A stretch of DNA of 11,941 bases from an uncultured Blautia sp. (lineage in GTDB: Bacteria > Bacillota > Clostridia > Lachnospirales > Lachnospiraceae), in assembly GCA_934426285.1 (NCBI GenBank), contig CAKRYE010000058.1, positions 1 through 11,941 on the forward strand, in the 5' to 3' direction. Made by a program: the position numbers and the translations under genes. The notes below the pieces were generated by a model. That model had not been told where the DNA came from. It searched no databases and saw only the letters and a list, made by a program, of their open reading frames with translations. This document shows positions 1-6,997 of the stretch, one piece after another (the stretch's first letter is position 1; every line of letters starts with the position of its first letter).

Positions 1-72
1 TACACCTGAAGGGAATCGAACCCCCGCACATGGTACCGGAAACCACTGCTCTATCCACTGAGCTACAGGTGC
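1..72 (-). tRNA. tRNA-Arg (anticodon CCG)
   Basis: Read on the minus strand, this folds into a full cloverleaf. The 7-bp acceptor stem is GCACCTG with CAGGTGT (one terminal G-U pair). The D-arm is GCTC/GAGC around AGTGGATA. The anticodon stem GTGGT/ACCAT encloses loop TTCCGGT, and the T-arm carries TTCGATT. The anticodon CCG lies at plus positions 37-39 and reads the Arg codon CGG. The variable loop is 4 nt and the discriminator base is A at position 1. Whether a CCA tail is encoded cannot be seen because the window begins at the discriminator. A consensus-like promoter lies upstream at 135-163. Confidence 0.96.
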
Positions 73-134
73 AAGTAACATAATTTGATCATCTGAAATT
101 TGTTTGTCAAAGATGTTCTCAATCAGTTATCATG

Positions 135-163
135 ATTCTATCACAGAGCCCGATAAATGTAAA
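135..163 (-). promoter_or_regulatory. sigma-A-type promoter of the tRNA-Arg gene
   Basis: On the minus strand, a TTTACA -35 box (158-163) is separated by exactly 17 nt from a TAGAAT -10 box (135-140). Each box matches the housekeeping consensus at 5 of 6 positions. Transcription would start near 128, about 55 nt upstream of the mature tRNA 5' end, and the next gene downstream is the tRNA. The assignment is by pattern only. Confidence 0.65.
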
Positions 164-244
164 GTTTTTTTTGCGAATATACTCAAATGCATGAAACTTC
201 CCGACTATTTGTACATTTTCACAAACAACTTCTCTCATATTATA

Positions 245-278
245 TCAGGAGGCACCTTCTGCTGAAAGCGCCTCCTGA
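245..278 (-). terminator. hairpin downstream of the NhaC-family gene, possible terminator
   Basis: A perfect 9-bp stem, TCAGGAGGC (245-253) with GCCTCCTGA (270-278), lies 9 nt past the stop codon of the transporter gene. Its position and GC-rich stem suit transcription termination or 3'-end stabilisation. The minus-strand 3' flank reads TATAATATG rather than a U-run, so it is not a textbook intrinsic terminator. Some read-through toward the tRNA is possible. Confidence 0.4.
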
Positions 279-287
279 CAGATCAGA

Positions 288-1913
288 TTATTCTATTTTC
301 AGATCATCAAATTTGATTCTGATAATAACTAGGGTAATGATCATCAGAATTGCAGCTACCGGAAGTGCGATCCATGGTGTCTGCACAAAACCTGCTACTA
401 TATAAGACAGGAAGGACACCACTGCTGCCACTATTGCATAAGGAAGCTGGGTGGATACATGATTTACATGATCACACTGAGCACCTGCAGAAGCCATGAT
501 CGTTGTATCAGAAATAGGAGAACAATGGTCTCCGCATACTGCACCTGCCATACATGCTGAAATAGAAATGATCATCAGCTCATGGTTGGTTCCTGCGAAT
601 ACATTTACCACAATAGGGATCAGGATACCAAAGGTTCCCCAGGAGGTACCTGTAGCAAAGGCGATCACTGCACCGATCACAAAGATAATTGCCGGCAAGA
701 AATTCATAAATCCGCCTGCTGATGCTTTTACTACTCCGGCCACAAATTCAGATGCTCCCAGGCTGTCTGTCATTGCTTTCAGTGTCCATGCAAAGGTCAG
801 GATCAGAATCGCAGGTACCATTGCCTTAAATCCATCTGGCAGACATGCCAGACAATCTCTGAAACTCATAACACGGCGAATCATATAAAGAACAATTGTA
901 ATAACCAGAGCAAAGAAGCTTCCCAGTACCAGGCCTACAGAAGCATCACTCTGGGAAAAAGCAGTTACAAAATCAGCGCCGCTGAAAAAGCCGCCTGTGT
1001 AGATCATTCCGATAACACAGCACACTACAAGGCAGATGATCGGAATCAGCAGGTCGATCACCTTTCCTCTTGGATTGCCCTTTGCATCCTCCTCCGCATT
1101 GGCATATGGACGGGAGGCAGTGGTATAAATATCTCCCTTTAATGCATTGGTTTCATGAACTCCCATAGGGCCAAATTCCACCTTCATCAATACCATGGCA
1201 ACCATCATGAAAATGGTAAGCAATGCATAAAAGTTGTATGGAATAGCACGTACAAAAAGGGAAATTCCATCCTCTCCTTCTACAAAGCCACTAACTGCTG
1301 CTGCCCATGAAGAAATGGGGGCAATGATACAAACCGGCGCTGCTGTGGCATCAATAAGATATGCCAGCTTTGCACGGGATACATTATGCTTATCTGTTAC
1401 CGGACGCATAACGCTTCCTACTGTCAGACAGTTAAAATAGTCATCAATAAAGATCAGTACACCCAGAACAATTGTAGCAAGCTCTGCTCCTGCTCTGGTT
1501 TTGATTCTCTTACTTGCCCAGCGTCCAAAGGCTGCTGAACCTCCTGCTCTGTTCATCAGGCATACCATTGCTCCCAGGATTACCAAGAAGATCAGGATAC
1601 CCATGTTATAAGCGCTTGTAAGAACACTGATCATCCCTCCCTGGAAAACATGGAGAACGGTTCCTTCAAAGCTGAAATTTGAATAAAACAGGGCTCCCAC
1701 CAGGATTCCCACAAACAAAGAGCTGTATACCTCTTTGGTGATCAGTGCCAGCGCGATTGCTACCAGCGGTGGTACCAGTGACCAGAATGTGCCGTAAAAT
1801 TTTGCTGATGCAGCGGATGATTCCTCTGCTGCAAGTACTGTCAGTGGTGATGCCAGCACAAAGAGCATGACCATTGACAGAAAAAGTGATACTTTTTTCA
1901 GATTGTTTCTCAT
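288..1913 (-). CDS. NhaC-family transporter, probable lysine transporter (LysW type)
   Basis: A 541-residue polytopic membrane protein of the NhaC Na+/H+ antiporter family, probably moving substrate against a Na+ or H+ gradient. Residues 1-29 look like a cleavable signal peptide (basic start, hydrophobic core, LTVLAA), followed by a short Ser/Ala/Glu linker. Family motifs are DDYFN (157-161) in a membrane segment, GTSWGTFGI (422-430) and GDHCSPISDTT (461-471). The ATG at 1913 is chosen because GGGAGG lies just upstream; a longer in-frame reading from a TTG at 1976 has no ribosome binding site. The gene sits behind a lysine riboswitch and terminator. NhaC-superfamily genes under L-box control have been proposed as lysine transporters called LysW. 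Lysine transport is therefore inferred from regulation, not from the protein itself. The symbol lysW is not assigned because it also names an unrelated carrier protein. A generic Na+/H+ or malate/lactate-type antiporter is the alternative. Confidence 0.9.
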   Translation of the reverse strand: MRNNLKKVSLFLSMVMLFVLASPLTVLAAEESSAASAKFYGTFWSLVPPLVAIALALITKEVYSSLFVGILVGALFYSNFSFEGTVLHVFQGGMISVLTSAYNMGILIFLVILGAMVCLMNRAGGSAAFGRWASKRIKTRAGAELATIVLGVLIFIDDYFNCLTVGSVMRPVTDKHNVSRAKLAYLIDATAAPVCIIAPISSWAAAVSGFVEGEDGISLFVRAIPYNFYALLTIFMMVAMVLMKVEFGPMGVHETNALKGDIYTTASRPYANAEEDAKGNPRGKVIDLLIPIICLVVCCVIGMIYTGGFFSGADFVTAFSQSDASVGLVLGSFFALVITIVLYMIRRVMSFRDCLACLPDGFKAMVPAILILTFAWTLKAMTDSLGASEFVAGVVKASAGGFMNFLPAIIFVIGAVIAFATGTSWGTFGILIPIVVNVFAGTNHELMIISISACMAGAVCGDHCSPISDTTIMASAGAQCDHVNHVSTQLPYAIVAAVVSFLSYIVAGFVQTPWIALPVAAILMIITLVIIRIKFDDLKIE

Positions 1914-2035
1914 TTTTTCCTCCCTCTTTTTGTTTCCTTGAGATAATATGTAAATTCCTCCGGATCCACAGGGCAATCCTTTCAGAGATCAAGCGGATAT
2001 TCGCAATTGAAGCAGGGGACTTACTTGATTCGATT

Positions 2036-2072
2036 AAAAAAGCCATGAATGCATACGAAACACATTCATGGC
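2036..2072 (-). terminator. intrinsic terminator, expression platform of the lysine riboswitch
   Basis: On the minus strand a perfect 10-bp stem, GCCATGAATG (2063-2072) with CATTCATGGC (2042-2051), is followed directly by six Ts (2036-2041). It begins 23 nt after the riboswitch P1 helix and lies about 120 nt before the transporter start codon. Between them, GTAAC (2085-2089) can pair with GTTGC, whose last two bases begin the terminator stem. This is a candidate competing antiterminator pairing. Lysine binding would favour the terminator and switch the transporter off. Confidence 0.9.
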
Positions 2073-2095
2073 AACTATTCTGCTTAAGTTACTTT

Positions 2096-2250
2096 GATAG
2101 CGCTTCACCCGGGTGACAGTACAACGCATATTCTGCGTCATCCCAGGAATCCTCCTCCTGACTGGCCTGATTCCTTCGGCGGTCTCCCCTTTCACCGGAT
2201 GACTGTCATGTCATATTTCCCGGCATACTGATGAATCCCGCGCCTCTATC
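2096..2250 (-). promoter_or_regulatory. lysine riboswitch (L box) aptamer
   Basis: Read on the minus strand, the region matches the L-box architecture. P1 is GATAG (2246-2250) with CTATC (2096-2100), and the conserved blocks GATAGAGGCGCG, AGTATGCC, GAAAGGGGAG and CGCCGAAGG occur in order. P2 ends in stem ATGAC/GTCAT with loop ATGACA. P3 is AGGAATC/GATTCCT, P4 is ACGCA/TGCGT and P5 is TCAC/GTGA. Loops L2 and L3 carry complementary TGAC and GTCA, as expected for the L2-L3 kissing contact. It closely resembles the Bacillus subtilis lysC leader in its conserved blocks. At 155 nt it is somewhat compact. The downstream terminator makes it a transcriptional OFF switch for the NhaC-family gene. Confidence 0.95.
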
Positions 2251-2255
2251 ATTAC

Positions 2256-2285
2256 ATATTATTCTGTTGTTATATGGAGCTGTCT
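2256..2285 (-). promoter_or_regulatory. candidate promoter of the riboswitch-transporter transcript
   Basis: A TAATAT -10 box (2256-2261, minus strand) would place the transcript start at about 2249, right at the first base of riboswitch helix P1. The -35 side is weak: AGACAG (2280-2285) at 18 nt is the best match. The position relative to the aptamer is the main support. The -35 overlaps the hairpin at 2277-2316. Confidence 0.4.
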
Positions 2286-2316
2286 GCGCTCTCCTCCGGA
2301 AGACACCAGACAACTC
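2277..2316 (-). terminator. hairpin after the DUF6077 gene region, possible terminator
   Basis: On the minus strand GAGTTGTCTG (2307-2316) pairs with CAGACAGCTC (2277-2286) over 10 bp with a single G-U pair. The loop contains a further TCTTCC/GGAGA pairing. It begins 18 nt past the stop at 2334, at the boundary between the hydroxylase/DUF6077 gene run and the riboswitch unit. No U-tract follows, so it may stop transcription poorly or act as a 3' stabiliser. Confidence 0.35.
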
Positions 2317-2333
2317 TCTATTTGTTTACTTTA

Positions 2334-3128
2334 TCAGCTTTCTCCGGATTTGGCAATAGGAAAACGGAAAATATTATAATCATTTACAGCAGTCACCCAT
2401 TTATATCCGTAATGTTCCATAGCTGCAAAGGCTTCTTCCTTCTGTTCCTGGGAAAAGCGCAATACAAGAAGCTGAACCTTCTCTTTCCTTGCCCTCTTTC
2501 CTATTACCTTATAATCAGGTTCTTCTCCACTCATCCTTGTATACAGATGTCTGGCATTTCTGGAACGGGCACCCCTGCCATCTCTGCCGAAGGCAAGCTG
2601 AAAGGATGGGTCATATACTCTCAGATAAGGTGCAATACTGTTATCCGCAGCGATCAGTGAATCCTCTGCACTTCTTTCAGCCAGAAGTATATTGGCGACC
2701 TGCGCTGCTTCCTCCGGAACCTTCTGATGATTGGACACCTTCACATAATTTCCGGCACTCCATACACTGGTGCCGCTTACAGCCAGAATTCCCACACAGG
2801 CAATTACAAGAACTGCCTGCAGGCCCTTTTTTCTGATTCTGGACAGAAGGGAGGTCACCACCAGCGCCAGTGCAGGCACTACCGGAAAGAGCCAGATCAC
2901 TCTCCAGTATACCAGACCTCCGATACATTTCTGGATTAAGGCAGCTGTCACAGGACAAAAATATAAAAAGCACAGAAGACACTGAAAAGCGATCAGATAA
3001 CCTGTATTTTTTCTCTTTCTCTCAAAAATCAGCAGATACAAAAATGCTGCTGCCCACAGATATGGGTACCAGCTGCTGCCCCAGTACTGCTCCCACCAGA
3101 AAATTATATAATGTACTACATTATCCAT
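2334..3128 (-). CDS. C-terminal part of a split DUF6077-type membrane protein
   Basis: A 264-codon frame encoding several hydrophobic segments in its first half (about residues 20-125), then a mostly soluble tail (about 130-264) with charged Lys/Arg/Glu stretches. Alone it has no recognisable enzyme motif. It probably continues the polytopic protein encoded at 3196-4230. Losing one G from a GGG run near 3123 would account for the present frame: restoring it turns TGG ATA into TGG GAT and reads LWDNVVHYII into this frame. Yet ATG 3128 has AGGAG 10 nt upstream, so reinitiation could express this piece separately. Followed by a hairpin and then the riboswitch unit. Function unknown; the whole layout (multi-helix membrane part plus soluble C-terminal domain) resembles GT-C glycosyltransferase-like proteins, which is inference. 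Confidence 0.6.
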   Translation of the reverse strand: MDNVVHYIIFWWEQYWGSSWYPYLWAAAFLYLLIFERKRKNTGYLIAFQCLLCFLYFCPVTAALIQKCIGGLVYWRVIWLFPVVPALALVVTSLLSRIRKKGLQAVLVIACVGILAVSGTSVWSAGNYVKVSNHQKVPEEAAQVANILLAERSAEDSLIAADNSIAPYLRVYDPSFQLAFGRDGRGARSRNARHLYTRMSGEEPDYKVIGKRARKEKVQLLVLRFSQEQKEEAFAAMEHYGYKWVTAVNDYNIFRFPIAKSGES

Positions 3129-3195
3129 AGTGTCTGTTCTCCTTTATACGCTGTTGCATGCAGCAGTTCCTTTGTATTCCCGGGATTTACTCTGC
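3129..3195 (-). other. out-of-frame linker between two halves of the DUF6077 gene
   Basis: These 67 bases lie between the TGA at 3196-3198 and the ATG at 3128. In the third minus-strand frame they read as plausible coding sequence without a stop (SRVNPGNTKELL, then HATAYKGEQTLW), ending at a TAG at 3116-3118. The segment is most simply explained as the middle of one gene whose frame was changed on each side by a one-base loss. Confidence 0.55.
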
Positions 3196-4230
3196 TCACA
3201 GACATAAATATACACCGCCCAGAAGCAGGGATGGCATACAGCACAAAATCCCATAGAGAAATCTCCGAGGAGAACGGTTCTTCACCAATGCCAGCAGTAC
3301 AAACAGCCCTGTCACAACAGGAGCCAGCATAATCCCCATAGAAGAAACATGGCAGGCCGCCAGATTGGCCATTGCCAGAAGAAGCCACGGATATTCCGGC
3401 TGGTCTTCCAGCATCAGAACAAACCCAAGATAGATAAGGAAGGGCAAAATCACTGCTGCCAGCACTGCTTTTCCCTGCCAGATACGCACCAGCATGAAAT
3501 TGCCTCCCGTATATACAGAAAATCCGGAAAACCAGATGATCACAGCACAAAAAAGCAGAAACAACCCCTGCTCTCTTCTTTTTTCCGCAAACCACAGTCT
3601 GCCAAACTGGTGATACACCAGATAGGCAGCCAGCAGAAATACCACAGGATAAATGGTGTGTGCAGTCACAGCCGGATGAAGACCTCCGGACAGCTGACTG
3701 ATCACAGCCAGAAGCACCGGAAAAGGTGAGAGCACATATCTTCTGGGCAAAACTACATATTCAGCCCCTGAATAGGGATTATATGCAAATATGGAATCTG
3801 TATGCACAGAGGTCGTGGCTGTTGCCACATAAAAGGCATCGTCAGCGTCCATATGGGCATAATATACGCATACACCAATCTGCACCAGTATCACTCCTGC
3901 TGCGATCCACATCCAAGGAGAAATTTCCGGAATGGATTTTCTCAGTCTTTTTCCATAAGAACCTGCACTGCCGGCAAACTGGTACAGACCATAAGCTACG
4001 CAAAGTCCCATTACCACAGCAAACAGAACGGTCACCAGATGTAAGGATAATTTTCTGAAAATCCCCGGCAGGATGAGAAGCTGCGCCACTGCCAGCATAA
4101 GTAGAAGTCCTGCCAGAAAGCTTTCACCCAGCGTATAGTCTTTCTTTTTCTTTACAAATGGAATCCCGGCAGCTACGGGCACAAAAATGAGCCAGAAACC
4201 TGCCAGTACTCCCTTTACCATCATCTGCAT
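3196..4230 (-). CDS. N-terminal part of a DUF6077-type polytopic membrane protein
   Basis: A 344-codon frame with many hydrophobic helices, recognised as resembling DUF6077 proteins of Clostridia. An acidic DADDAFYVA (128-136) follows a membrane helix, in the place where GT-C glycosyltransferase-like proteins carry a catalytic Asp motif in their first outside loop. RIWQGKA (249-255) is another distinctive segment. The frame stops inside a helix (PSLLLGGVYLCL), which suggests truncation. Adding one T to the TTT run near 3208 continues it as GGVYFMSVSRVNPGN into the linker. With both repairs the gene would be 632 residues. The start lies 3 nt after the molybdopterin subunit stop and has only a weak AAAGG site, which suggests translational coupling. 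Role unknown; a membrane glycosyltransferase or polymer-related function is only a guess. Confidence 0.65.
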   Translation of the reverse strand: MQMMVKGVLAGFWLIFVPVAAGIPFVKKKKDYTLGESFLAGLLLMLAVAQLLILPGIFRKLSLHLVTVLFAVVMGLCVAYGLYQFAGSAGSYGKRLRKSIPEISPWMWIAAGVILVQIGVCVYYAHMDADDAFYVATATTSVHTDSIFAYNPYSGAEYVVLPRRYVLSPFPVLLAVISQLSGGLHPAVTAHTIYPVVFLLAAYLVYHQFGRLWFAEKRREQGLFLLFCAVIIWFSGFSVYTGGNFMLVRIWQGKAVLAAVILPFLIYLGFVLMLEDQPEYPWLLLAMANLAACHVSSMGIMLAPVVTGLFVLLALVKNRSPRRFLYGILCCMPSLLLGGVYLCL

Positions 4231-4233
4231 GAT

Positions 4234-6528
4234 TTATTTTAAGCCTTTCTTTTTCAGAATGCCCATGGCAATTTTCTCAGGCAGGATGGGAAGCTCCCTT
4301 ACACGCACTCCGGTAGCATTATAGACTGCCTCTGCAATAGCCGGGCATGGAGTATCTATTACCAACTCTCCGATAGACTTGGCACCAAAAGGTCCTGTCT
4401 TTTCATAGCTGCATTCAAAGTCTACCCGGATATCCCCAATATCCTCTCTGGTAGGGATCTTGTACTGCATGAAGGAGTTATTGCGGATTTTTCCCTTCTC
4501 TGTGTACTGTACATCCTCGCTTAAGGCCATTCCGATTCCCTGTACCAGACCTCCCTCAGTCTGCACACGGGCAAGGTTTGGATTAATCGGTGTACCGCAG
4601 TCAACCACTGCCACATAATCCAGTAATTCTACACTTCCGGTCTCCGTATCCACTTCCACCTCTGCCATACCAACCATAAACGGCGGAGGAGAAAGAGGTG
4701 AGGAATGCTGTCTGACCACCTGGAGCTCTGTATTGTTAAAGCAGGTTCCCTTCAGTGCGATGGCTTCCAGAGAAACTCGTCTGCTCTCTTCCTCTGTGCA
4801 GTAAACAAAGGAACCGTCAAAATCTACCTCTGCCTTATCTGCTTCCAGCATCTCAGCGCCTACCTCACAGATTTTAGCCCGCAGATCCTGGCAGGCTTTG
4901 ACTACTGCCATTCCTGTCGTGTAGGTAGTAGCAGAGGCGTAGGATCCAGAATCATAAGGTGAAATATCAGTATCCACGCTGAATACTACAATATTGTTCA
5001 TAGGTGTTTCCAGACATTCTGCAGCGATCTGGGACAAAATCGTGTCACAACCGGTACCCATATCTGAACAGCCCAGTGCCAAAGTATAAGAGCCATCCTC
5101 ATTAAGCTTGATATCTGCACCGCCTACATCCAACGCTGCAATTGATGAGCCCTGCATTGCCATGGCCACACCTACTCCACGGACTTTGCCGTTACCCATA
5201 TCCCGGCATGGATATTTGGCATCCCAGTTCATCATTTCCTTTGCTCTGGCCATACAGCGGTCCATGGTACAGCTCTGAGCATAAGGAACATCATGATAGC
5301 CTGGCAGGGGTCCTCCCTCCAGAGGCATGTTCAGTTCCTTGATCTTTACAGGATCCATTCCCATTTTGTGTGCCAGTTCATTTACTGCAGACTCCACTGC
5401 ATAAATTCCCTGTGTAGCCCCATATCCTCTGTAGGCACCTGCTGCCTGCACATTAGTATACACCACATCAAAGGAAAAACGATAGGCTTCTGTATGTCTG
5501 TACAGGGCAATGGACTTGTGTCCGCTTAAGCCTACTGTGGTAGAGCTGTGCTCACCGTAAGCACCGGTATTGGACAGGGTATGCACATCAATGGCTTTGA
5601 CAATACCATTCTCATCTGCTCCCACACGGACTGTGATCTCCATCTCATGGCGTGGAGATGAACAGATCATGGATTCGTATCTGGAGAAAACGATCTTGGA
5701 AGGACGGCCTGTCTTCCAGGTTACAATAGCCGGATAAATATCACTGATGGAGGTCTGCTTTGCTCCAAAACCTCCTCCGATCCTAGGCTTGATCACGCGA
5801 ACCTTTGATGCTGGAATATCCAGGGCTCTGCCTACGATCCTGCGCACATGGAAGGGAACCTGGGTAGAAGAAAGAACTGTAAGCCTGCCAAAATGATCCA
5901 TGTAGCAGGCTGTACGGAAGGTCTCCATCATAGTCTGCTGGTTTGCTTTTGTATGATAGGTCTGTTCTACTGTATATTTACATTCCGCCAGTACTTCATC
6001 TACATTTCCCTCTTCCTCAACAGCCAGGGCACAGAGGTTTCGTTTATTATCTCCTCCCAGAGGGATTTTCAGTTTCCAGTCATCCTCAGGATGAACCAGA
6101 ATAGCATTATCCTTTGCCTGGTGAATATCCAGAACAGGAGTCTCTACTTTATATTTTACTTTAATTCTCTTTAATGCCAGGTCTACTGCAGCCTCTGTCT
6201 CACCTGCTACAATAGCAACTGCATCTCCCACAAAACGCACATGACGGTCCAGTATCAGACGGTCATCCGGGCTCATCTCCGGAGCGGTCTGTCCAGCCAG
6301 GGTAAAACGCTTCTGAGGTACGTCCTGCCAGGTAAGGATGCAGGCAATTCCCGCTACCTTTGCAGCATTTTCTGTCTTTATCTCCTCCACCCAGGCATTT
6401 GCATGGGGGCTTCTTAATATTTTGATAATAAGGCAGTCCTTTGGTGCCAGGTCATCTGTATATACAGGTTTTCCGGTCACCAGAGCCATAGCATCTATTT
6501 TTTGAACAGGCTGATTTACATATTTCAT
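4234..6528 (-). CDS. xanthine dehydrogenase-family molybdopterin-binding subunit
   Basis: A full-length 764-residue catalytic subunit of a molybdenum hydroxylase (XdhA/CoxL superfamily), probably cytoplasmic, oxidising a C-H bond of an N-heterocycle or aldehyde. Residues 18-27 (TGKPVYTDDL) start the aldehyde-oxidase a/b hammerhead domain. Cofactor motifs are GGGFGAKQ (251-258), AYRGYGATQ (365-373), GCSDMGTGCDT (486-496) and GSYASATTYTTGMAV (528-542). The catalytic Glu is E721 in GAKSIGE. Arg367 corresponds to the substrate-binding Arg of xanthine oxidases, while Gln258 stands where bovine enzyme has Glu802. Purine hydroxylation is therefore plausible but unproven. AGGAGG lies 9 nt before the ATG, and the start is 1 nt from the Fe-S subunit stop. 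No cofactor-insertion or Mo-cofactor genes are in the window. Confidence 0.93.
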   Translation of the reverse strand: MKYVNQPVQKIDAMALVTGKPVYTDDLAPKDCLIIKILRSPHANAWVEEIKTENAAKVAGIACILTWQDVPQKRFTLAGQTAPEMSPDDRLILDRHVRFVGDAVAIVAGETEAAVDLALKRIKVKYKVETPVLDIHQAKDNAILVHPEDDWKLKIPLGGDNKRNLCALAVEEEGNVDEVLAECKYTVEQTYHTKANQQTMMETFRTACYMDHFGRLTVLSSTQVPFHVRRIVGRALDIPASKVRVIKPRIGGGFGAKQTSISDIYPAIVTWKTGRPSKIVFSRYESMICSSPRHEMEITVRVGADENGIVKAIDVHTLSNTGAYGEHSSTTVGLSGHKSIALYRHTEAYRFSFDVVYTNVQAAGAYRGYGATQGIYAVESAVNELAHKMGMDPVKIKELNMPLEGGPLPGYHDVPYAQSCTMDRCMARAKEMMNWDAKYPCRDMGNGKVRGVGVAMAMQGSSIAALDVGGADIKLNEDGSYTLALGCSDMGTGCDTILSQIAAECLETPMNNIVVFSVDTDISPYDSGSYASATTYTTGMAVVKACQDLRAKICEVGAEMLEADKAEVDFDGSFVYCTEEESRRVSLEAIALKGTCFNNTELQVVRQHSSPLSPPPFMVGMAEVEVDTETGSVELLDYVAVVDCGTPINPNLARVQTEGGLVQGIGMALSEDVQYTEKGKIRNNSFMQYKIPTREDIGDIRVDFECSYEKTGPFGAKSIGELVIDTPCPAIAEAVYNATGVRVRELPILPEKIAMGILKKKGLK

Positions 6529-6529
6529 C

Positions 6530-6997
6530 TTATGCTTCCTCCTGTGTTTTTTTATACTGAAGGAATTTCAGAATTCCTCTTGTCTGTGAAACAAATCCGG
6601 AACAGCGGCACAGATTGCCGGAAAGATATTCCTTGATCTGCTCCTCTGTGGGATCTGTAATTTCCTTTAACATGGCAAATATATTCATAATAAATCCCGG
6701 ATTGCAGAAACCACACTGCTCTGCCCCTTCATTTGCAATAAAGTTTCCCAGCTCTTTGGCTTCCTCCTGCATTCCCTCCAGTGTTACAACCTTTTTGCCA
6801 TCTGCCCGGGCAGCCAGTGTGGAACAGGAAAGAACCGGTTTCTCATCCATCAGTACTGTACACAATCCGCAGTTCGCTGTTTCACAGCCTCTCTTTACAC
6901 TATAGCAACCCTTTTCCCTGAGAAAGTCCAGCAGCAGGGTATCCGGCTGGATTTCCTCCTGACGCTTTACTCCATTCAGCCAGAATTCAATTTTCAT
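6530..6997 (-). CDS. 2Fe-2S iron-sulfur subunit of the molybdenum hydroxylase
   Basis: A 155-residue small subunit of the XdhC/CoxS type that carries electrons from the Mo site to FAD. It has the full cysteine set: C38, C43, C46 and C58 for the plant-ferredoxin-type cluster, and C95, C98, C130 and C132 (QCGFC and CRCSGF) for the helical-domain cluster. Length is typical of the family. The ATG at 6997 is preferred to the GTG at 7000 because AGGAGG sits 8 nt before the ATG and only 5 nt before the GTG. The start overlaps the end of the FAD-subunit gene by 11 nt, and the stop is 1 nt from the molybdopterin subunit start, so the three are surely co-translated. Confidence 0.95.
   Translation of the reverse strand: MKIEFWLNGVKRQEEIQPDTLLLDFLREKGCYSVKRGCETANCGLCTVLMDEKPVLSCSTLAARADGKKVVTLEGMQEEAKELGNFIANEGAEQCGFCNPGFIMNIFAMLKEITDPTEEQIKEYLSGNLCRCSGFVSQTRGILKFLQYKKTQEEA

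Noticed and set aside
1..72. tRNA gene as an attachment site of an integrated element
   Set aside because: No integrase gene, no repeated tRNA 3' end elsewhere in the window, and the neighbours look like ordinary chromosomal genes.
239..244. TATAAT on the minus strand as a second tRNA promoter
   Set aside because: No -35 element at a suitable distance, and the promoter at 135-163 is much better.
1666..2046. 126-codon minus-strand frame starting in the riboswitch terminator
   Set aside because: No ribosome binding site, overlaps the transporter gene in another frame, and the translation lacks family features.
3196..3215. Programmed -1 frameshift in the DUF6077 gene
   Set aside because: No X XXY YYZ slippery heptamer or clear downstream structure at either junction, and two shifts would be needed. 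One-base losses are simpler.
3116..3595. 159-codon minus-strand frame between the two halves of the DUF6077 gene
   Set aside because: Most of it overlaps the N-terminal frame and reads as non-natural, Cys-rich sequence. Only its last part (3119-3195) looks coding, as the linker of the split gene.
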